This document shows, piece by piece, positions 57,951 through 64,000 of a stretch of DNA of 64,000 nucleotides (positions are counted from its first letter, which is position 1; each line of letters opens with the position of its first letter). Source of the DNA: Camellia lanceoleosa (taxonomy: Eukaryota > Streptophyta > Magnoliopsida > Ericales > Theaceae); NCBI GenBank assembly GCA_025200525.1, contig CM045767.1:123182346-123246345 (forward strand), written 5' to 3'. A program made the position numbers and the translations under genes. The notes below the pieces were generated by a model. The model was not told the DNA's origin and ran no database searches. It saw nothing but the letters and a program-made list of their open reading frames with translations.

Positions 57951-60900
57951 AGAAATCTTTGTATCACAATTGATGGCAAGTGGAAAATTATGAATTCCCA
58001 ATTTTTAGTGTCTAATACCATAAAGTCTAAGGCGAAGATTTTGCTATCCTCAATAGCAAATATGCAAGATGTTGACGGTTAGTGCTGTCATAAAATAAAC
58101 CACTAAAAAATTATTAATTTGTGTTGAACTTTAAGATGTTTTGATCTAACTTTTTTTTTTTCGTCATTTTGAAAAAAAAAAAAATTTATCTTCTATGATT
58201 TTAATTTTATATTTGAGTTAATTTTTTTTAGATGCACCTAAATGATAAAAGTATATGTCAAGACATCTTAAAAAAATGACCCTCCAAAAAATGTGCATAA
58301 TATTTATTATTTATTATTTTTCTTTAGTATTTTTTTTTTTTTTTGTCCAGATTTGTTCACATATATTTACTTGTTAAGTGTATCTATATTTATATTAGAT
58401 GTATTTAAAAAGAAGAATAAAAATTCACTAAAATATGAAGAAAAAAGATTAACTAAACACCAGAAAAAAAATTACAAAATGTAAAAAGCCTAAAATAATT
58501 TTTGAAAACTAAACCAAGAAATTTATACCACAATTCTTGAGGAAGCAAACTAACGACAATGTATTTTATAAAATGTTTCTATAAAGTTCAATTATCCATA
58601 ATGATGAATTTCAATCTAATTTTACCTTTTTGATTTAATATGAATAATAATTTTATAAAAAATTTAATTATTTATACTTATATTTTTTAATTATACAAAT
58701 TATGAATATTATATTAACCAAAGCCATAAATCACAATTCGATCAAAAGAACTAAAGTATAAAATTGATCATTTTCTATTATGTGAAATTATGATTTTTTT
58801 TTTAATAAAAAAAATGGTAACAATTCAAAAGACAAAATTTTAGTATAATTCCATCAATATAGTTATGAAAATTAATATTGCGATGGATTCATATATTTCT
58901 CAATGCACTTTTAATGAGAAGGGTAAAATTAGAAAGGAGGGGGGGGGGGGGGGGGGAACTATTACAGAAAATTTAATTTTTTAGGAACAATTTATAGAAA
59001 ATAGAATTTAGTTACCCATATTCGAATTTCATAGCAATGTAGCAAGCAACTGAATTTATAGACATTATTAAAAGTTGACAAAAAGATTATTACCAGATTT
59101 GTTCATATAAACGGATTTGATAATTGTTTGCTCACGTCACGTGCATCGAATGTGCACATTTAAGATGTGTCCCTCTACAACGTGCACTAAGAAAATCTTA
59201 TGGTGTGCACCTCATTAAGGTGCATATCATATGCACCATCCTATAAATTGATGTAATTGTACTATAAAATTTTGTAGCATTAGCCACAAAATACGTAGCA
59301 TTAGTATTGGCGTAACAAAATATATCGCAACCAAGTTATGAATTTTTGTTACATAAACCAAAAATTTTTAGATATTTTATTACATTCATTTATGATGAAA
59401 TTACGTATTTTATGATTGTTATTATGAAATTCTCTAATAAATAGGCTTTCCTAGTACACCATGATAATTTTCTCTAAAGTCAATAATATTATGCTGACTA
59501 TATTTTTATAAAATTTAAAACTTGTTTGGTTCTGATTTTTAGAAAATAGTTTTTAGAAAATTCTACTTTTTTATTTTTTGTATTTTAATGTTTTCAATGA
59601 ATTTTTTTTCATATTTTAAGCATTTTTTAAAAAAAATTTTAGATACACTTGACATAAATACACTTAAAAGTATAATATTCATGAAAAAAATCTTTAAAAA
59701 ATACATTAAATACCAAAAATACAAAAAATAAAAATAAAAATTCAGTATATTTTTAAAATTTTTGTGTATTTATTAATTTTTTAAAATATTTTTTCACAAA
59801 TATTTTATTATTTAGATAGATCTAAGTAAGATGCATTTAAAAAACTTAAAAAATTGCTTAAAATTTTAAAAATATTCACTAAAAATAAAAAATATAAAAA
59901 GCAAAAAACTCAATTTTCTAAAAAACTAAATTCAGAAAATTAAAAACAAACACACAAAAAAAAATTTAGTTTTTTATTTATTTTTTATTTATTTATTTAT
60001 GGGCAAAATCTATCAAATACCCATAATTCTCCATCCCTCCCAAACCCACCCATGCCCCTATCGAGTTTGAATCCCTAACCTTTGCAGGAAAAATTAAACA
60101 ATAATTCCGAAATATCATTGTGATCATACTCTCTTACTAATCACTATTTATTATATTCCTCAATCACCTAACACAAATAATCAATATTTTATCTTTTCTA
60201 CTAATCATACTATTATGAAACACCATGTGGCCATACTTCATATGAAAGAGATGCCACTGGACCATAAATTTATGGGTAAATTACACTGACACCCTCTGAA
60301 ATTTTGTTTAATACAGATCTCCCTTACATTTGAAAAATTACATTCCTTCCCTAAAGATTTGTAATCTCATTACAATTGCTGATGTTATATCCAAAATTTT
60401 TCATCTTACCCTTTTTATGAAATTTTTTGTATAAATTTTTATATAAGAATATAAATTTTTATTTTTATTTTCACCATTATATCTAGATTAGATCAATTTA
60501 ATTTAGATATATATAAAAAGTATAAAATTTGTACAAAAAATTAAAAAAAAATCCATTGAATACAACAAAATAAGATAATTTATTGAATTTTTGTATTTGG
60601 TGAATTTCAAAAAACAATCACAAAATATTATACTTATTAAGTATATCTAAATTAGGAGTATCTAAAAAATAAAAATAAAAAAATTGCTTAAAATATTAAA
60701 AAAAATTCAATCAAAATAAAAAATAGTTAAAATAAAAAAACTCATTTTTTTGTGTGAGTGAAACCAAAAAACATGATTTTTATTTCCCTTGAAACGACTT
60801 GAATAAAATATCTACATTATTTTATTATTTTATGTGTGTAAAGGCTAAGGCTAATAGGCAAATGTCATTTTAATATGATAGGAACTAAGTGTAATTTTTT

Positions 60901-61455
60901 AAATGTGAAGAAGATTTATATTAAACAGAAACCTTAGGAGTGTCACTATGATTGTGTTTGGTAGAGTTTTGTAAATATGATTTGAGAGTATGAGTTGTAT
61001 TTTGAGTTTGTGAGTTGTGGAATTATGATTTGAGTATAGAAAATTTGTTTGGTTATGGTTTTTGAATAGAATGTTGAATTGAGTTTTGAATTGTATGTAG
61101 AATTGAGTTTTAAAAGTTTAATGTGACATGTGAAATAAGAAAATTTGTTTGATGATGAGTTTTCAAAATAGTTTTCAAAACTTAATTCAACATATAATTG
61201 ATAATCAAATGCACAACTCATAACTTGATATCCGTATTTTTTATCAACATTCATAACCAAACTATTTTTAAAATACTCAAATAAAAAAATAATTTTTTTT
61301 CAACTAATTGTTTTTAAGTAATTCTTTTGAATAATTTTTTTTTCAAATAATTTTTTATTTTCAAATAACTTCTATGTCAATTATTATATGTCAATTCATT
61401 TTTTAGGCCTGTATAAACATTAAAAATATTAAAAATATTTTAAAATTATTTAGAA
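57951..61455. repeat. Tandem duplication, unit 2 (3.5 kb)
   Basis: Direct copy of unit 1 with offset 3,819 at the start, interrupted only by small indels and the differences noted for unit 1. Homology ends near AAAATTATTTAGAAA. Identity is high throughout, suggesting a recent unequal exchange or replication slippage. The poly-G tract is at about 58,938-58,957. Confidence 0.9.
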
Positions 61456-62280
61456 AATTATAATATTAAAAATATTTAGAAAATTAAAATATTAAGAATA
61501 TTAAAAATATTCTGAAAATCAAAATATTAAAAATAAATTTTTTTCAAAATAAATATTCAAAAAATTTAAATAATTTAAAATTTTAATATTTTAAATTTAA
61601 AAACGACTCTATACTCAAATCATAACCAAACACATAAAACAAAACTCAATTAAGAAATTATTTTTAAAACTCATAACCAAACACATAACTCGAAACTCTA
61701 TATTACTTTCACAACTCTAAACTCAAATCGTAACCAAATACATAACAAAAAAATTAAAATATTTAAAAATATTTTTATAAAATAGAGTTTGAATTTATTT
61801 TTATAAAATATTTTAAAAACTAAAAAATTAAGATCGTAATATTTTAAAATTAAAATATTTAAAAATATTCAAAAAATTTAAAAAAAAATCGTAACATATT
61901 TAAATATTAAAATATTAAAATCTTAACAAAATTAAAATATTTTTAAAATATTTAAAAAAATTAAAATATTGATTTGAATTGAGTTTTGAAAATAGTTTTG
62001 AATTATGTGTTTGGTTATGAGTTTTGAAAAGTAATGATTATGTTTTGAATTGAGTTTTGAAAAATGGGTGTAGAATTATGATTTGAAAGCTCAAAACAAA
62101 CACTGCACTTAAATCAATGGGTGGAACTATAATTTGATAGGCTTACCAAACGGAGCCTATAATTTACTCTAAATTTATTGAGTTACTCATATTTATTGAG
62201 TTCGATTACTCACTATAATGGTGCATTTCATCTCAATTGACAAGCATGTATGCCTGAACCATTCTTTGCTTTTCCTGCAG
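61456..62280. other. AT-rich intron with ATATTAAAA repeats
   Basis: 61,440-61,980 is built from TTAAAATATT and TTAAAAATATT words, with several interspersed ACTCATAACCAAACAC phrases inverse to the GTGTTTGGTTATGAGTTTTG at about 62,006. From 62,220 the sequence matches locus A at 23,250, leading into the micro-exon. Confidence 0.5.
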
Positions 62281-62322
62281 AACTTCCGTGGTGGTGGCGG
62301 CCTATGAAACTGAATAATACTG
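62281..62322 (+). other. Candidate NLP-B micro-exon (42 nt)
   Basis: Acceptor TTTTCCTGCAG and donor GTATGG are both kept relative to locus A (23307-23345). Only one frame is open (LPWWWRPMKLNNT); the others carry TGA and TAA. It is one codon longer than its paralogue. The Trp-rich sequence does not match a known NLP motif. Confidence 0.45.
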
Positions 62323-62420
62323 GTATGGCTTATTTATTCCAGTCGAAATTCATTTCGTTGCTATTAATGGCTTCAAAATTTCGTCAATTATTTTTATGAT
62401 CCGAGAGATTTCACATGCCA

Positions 62421-62687
62421 GGTGATGTTGGCTCATTGTGCGAAGCAGTAGCACTTGCAAAACCAAACGATTTAGAATATATTCCGTTGGGGCCTTTCCT
62501 TCCGCCAAAAAGTCCAAAAATGGTATCAATCTGGAGTTGTTTATCAATAGTGAAAATATCACGCAAGATTTCAATTCGACTATTACAAGTGCTTCCGTCA
62601 GTCCAACTACCACAAACTCTGCAAATTGTTATAGTTGAAGAGAAAATGACACAGTTGCTTACCTGCTCAAGAGAATTCATTTCTCAG
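62421..62687 (+). CDS. NLP-B exon before the GAF-like domain
   Basis: Open from before 62,421 to the donor CAG/GTTTGT at 62687. The last third, VIVEEKMTQLLTCSREFISQ, fits the (I/V)xE(K/R)(I/M)TQALRYFKEST segment that precedes the GAF-like nitrate-sensing region in NLP6/7-type proteins. The first two thirds (LAKPNDLEYIPLGPFLPPKS) are not recognised. The acceptor at 62,420 (TGCCAG) is only one option. Locus A matches up to about 62,390 and then diverges. Confidence 0.5.
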
Positions 62688-63783
62688 GTTTGTCCTCTAT
62701 ATTCAGTATCACGTTATGTTATGTTGGACTATCATTTCTAAGGGTAATTGTTTTTCTCTCCCTTGTTTTTTATTTATTTTTTCCACCACTAGCTCACTTA
62801 TATTTTCATTTCTATATCACTTTTTGGGATAAAAGTACAGAGCTTGTATACAGCCCATACTTGTGGATTTGACAGTCTAGTTGTCCCTCGAGCCCACCAC
62901 AAGCCCCACCTGAATGATTTGCTTCATTCATTTTGTAGACCCATATGTATCAATCGTCTATGAAAAAAATAAAAAAAAAAGTTTATATATAAAAATAAGG
63001 GCAAATTACAAACACCCCCCTCGAGGTTTGGTAAAAATACGGATTCCCCCCTGAGGTTTGAGAAATTACATCCCGCCCCCTGAGGTTTACATTTTCATAA
63101 CAAATTGCCCCCTAGGGTTTTTATTTTCATACAGATTCCCCCCTAATTTTTCCTAATTTATTATGAAAATTTGACCCTCAGGGGGGAATTTGTAATTTCT
63201 CAAACCTCAGGGGGGAATCTGTATTTTTACTAAACCTCGAGGGGGTGTTTGTAATTTACCCTAAAAATAAATAAATAAAATTAATAGTTTATTTGTAAAA
63301 TCATTATTACCCTTCATTTTTATTTTTATTTGTATTTTTATTTTTTATGTCCATTGTCCAGCTTTCCTTCTCATTGGGCATAGAAGAAACTATATCTACA
63401 AGGGACCATTTATAAAATTTTGCATTTTGTCTGAATTTGTGGCCATTTTAACAATATTTTATTGTAGCTAAGTTCAAACATTAGTTATATCATCCACATT
63501 GATGAAATTTCAATTTTTAACGAACTTTTTCCTATCAACTTTTTAACTTTGATTTGTGGTCAGAAACATTATGTGAACTTATATTCAATTGCACTTTGAA
63601 TTAAGCATTTGTTTTCAAGTAGTATGACAAAATGAATGTGAGTATGACAAAATGAATGTGATTGACAATAACTGTAGCATCTAAGGTCTGAGTTTTGTAC
63701 ATGACTCATCAGTGATTAGCACCTCAAATTTACTAATCTTCTCATTGAACTCCAAATTGGTTACACGAAGGATTGTTCTTTAG
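62688..63783. other. NLP-B intron with a foldback MITE
   Basis: Between the pre-GAF exon and the RWP-RK exon there is no GAF-like coding sequence, only T-rich intron, the 265-bp MITE at 62998 and AT-rich DNA. In ordinary NLP genes most of the protein (GAF-like region) lies between these two parts. A 17-base repeat AGTATGACAAAATGAATGTG occurs twice near 63,621-63,660. Confidence 0.5.
62998..63262. mobile_element. Foldback MITE (265 bp) in NLP-B intron
   Basis: The arms are near-perfect inverted repeats (AGGGCAAATTACAAACACCC and, inverted, AGGGTAAATTACAAACACCC; then CTCGAGGTTT and CCCCTGAGGTTTGAG). The flanks are AAAAATA on both sides (62991-62997 and 63263-63269). It is a typical plant palindromic MITE; the superfamily is not certain from a 7-base duplication in AT-rich DNA. 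Confidence 0.85.
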
Positions 63784-64000
63784 TAGAGGAAAGATCAGTT
63801 GAAATTACGGTGGAAGTTGATGCTACAAACAATGGAGCACATGGTGTCAAGGCATATGAAAACTTCCCTATTGTATCTCATTCAGAGAAGAAAAATACGA
63901 GAGACAAATTCAAGAGAAATTACAAAAGCATTAGTGTACTTACTCTGGAGGATCTCCAACAACATTTTGGCTCTAAACGTGAAGATGTTGCAGAGAGTTT
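63784..64000 (+). CDS. NLP-B exon with RWP-RK domain start (cut by window end)
   Basis: After an acceptor (TTCTTTAG) the frame reads VEERSVEITVEVDATNNGAH, a short linker, then KKNTRDKFKRNYKSISVLTL and EDLQQHFGSKREDVAESL. The last part corresponds to the opening of the RWP-RK DNA-binding domain (KxxKSISLEVLQQYFxGSLKDAAKSL in the family). That domain binds nitrate-responsive elements. The rest of the domain, including the RWPxRK motif, lies beyond the window, so functionality cannot be judged. The insertion of VLT in SISVLTLEDL is unusual for the family and may mark divergence. Confidence 0.75.

Noticed and set aside
57428..61260. Two similar minus-strand ORFs (57428-57787 and 60946-61260)
   Set aside because: Their similarity is explained by the 3.8-kb tandem duplication; the DNA is a GTTTGGTTATGAG-type repeat and the translation has no family features.
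62350..62680. Minus-strand ORFs overlapping the NLP-B pre-GAF exon
   Set aside because: The plus-strand frame has a splice donor and the EKMTQ motif; the minus frames are antisense shadows.

Overview
This is nuclear DNA from a plant, most likely a woody eudicot. The evidence is introns with AG/GT borders, nested LTR retrotransposons, plant MITE and hAT families, AT-rich spacers, and exons of a NIN-like protein (NLP), a plant-specific nitrate-response transcription factor family with RWP-RK and PB1 domains. The species cannot be named from the sequence alone.

The window is framed by two NLP-derived loci in the same (+) orientation, their first exons about 48 kb apart. Locus A (about 0.28-26.2 kb) is broken. 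Its exon 1 is frameshifted, and its intron holds a Ty3/gypsy chromovirus (1366-17278) and a Ty1/copia element (17683-22268). GAF and RWP-RK coding parts were not found. Its last intron/exon border is triplicated (24.2-25.7 kb). The final PB1 domain is nevertheless an open frame with its own ATG and stop (25766-26203). Locus B (48.43 kb to beyond the window) keeps an open exon 1, a conserved tiny exon at 62.3 kb, a pre-GAF exon at 62.4 kb and the start of an RWP-RK domain at the right edge. Its middle is disordered by a 3.8-kb tandem duplication (54.1-61.5 kb) and several small foldback or MITE insertions. The paralogous loci and repeat units give empty-site controls for some insertions.

Between the loci (26.2-48.3 kb) lies repeat-rich spacer: foldback elements, a copia RNase H fragment cut by a Harbinger-type MITE, a minus-strand non-autonomous LTR element (33.8-40.6 kb) carrying a nested giant solo LTR (34127-37935, perfect 5-bp duplication), a tRNA-like SINE remnant split by a 9-bp-TSD MITE, and a hAT-like element (41147-42149). 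A sister of the giant solo LTR sits in the gypsy 3' LTR (10575-14875).

No intact stand-alone gene is proven here. The points most worth following are the surviving PB1-only NLP frame, the micro-exon shared by both loci, and recurrent loss of the middle base of CTG/CAG trinucleotides in an otherwise young copia element, which looks more like an assembly artefact on methylated DNA than biological decay.
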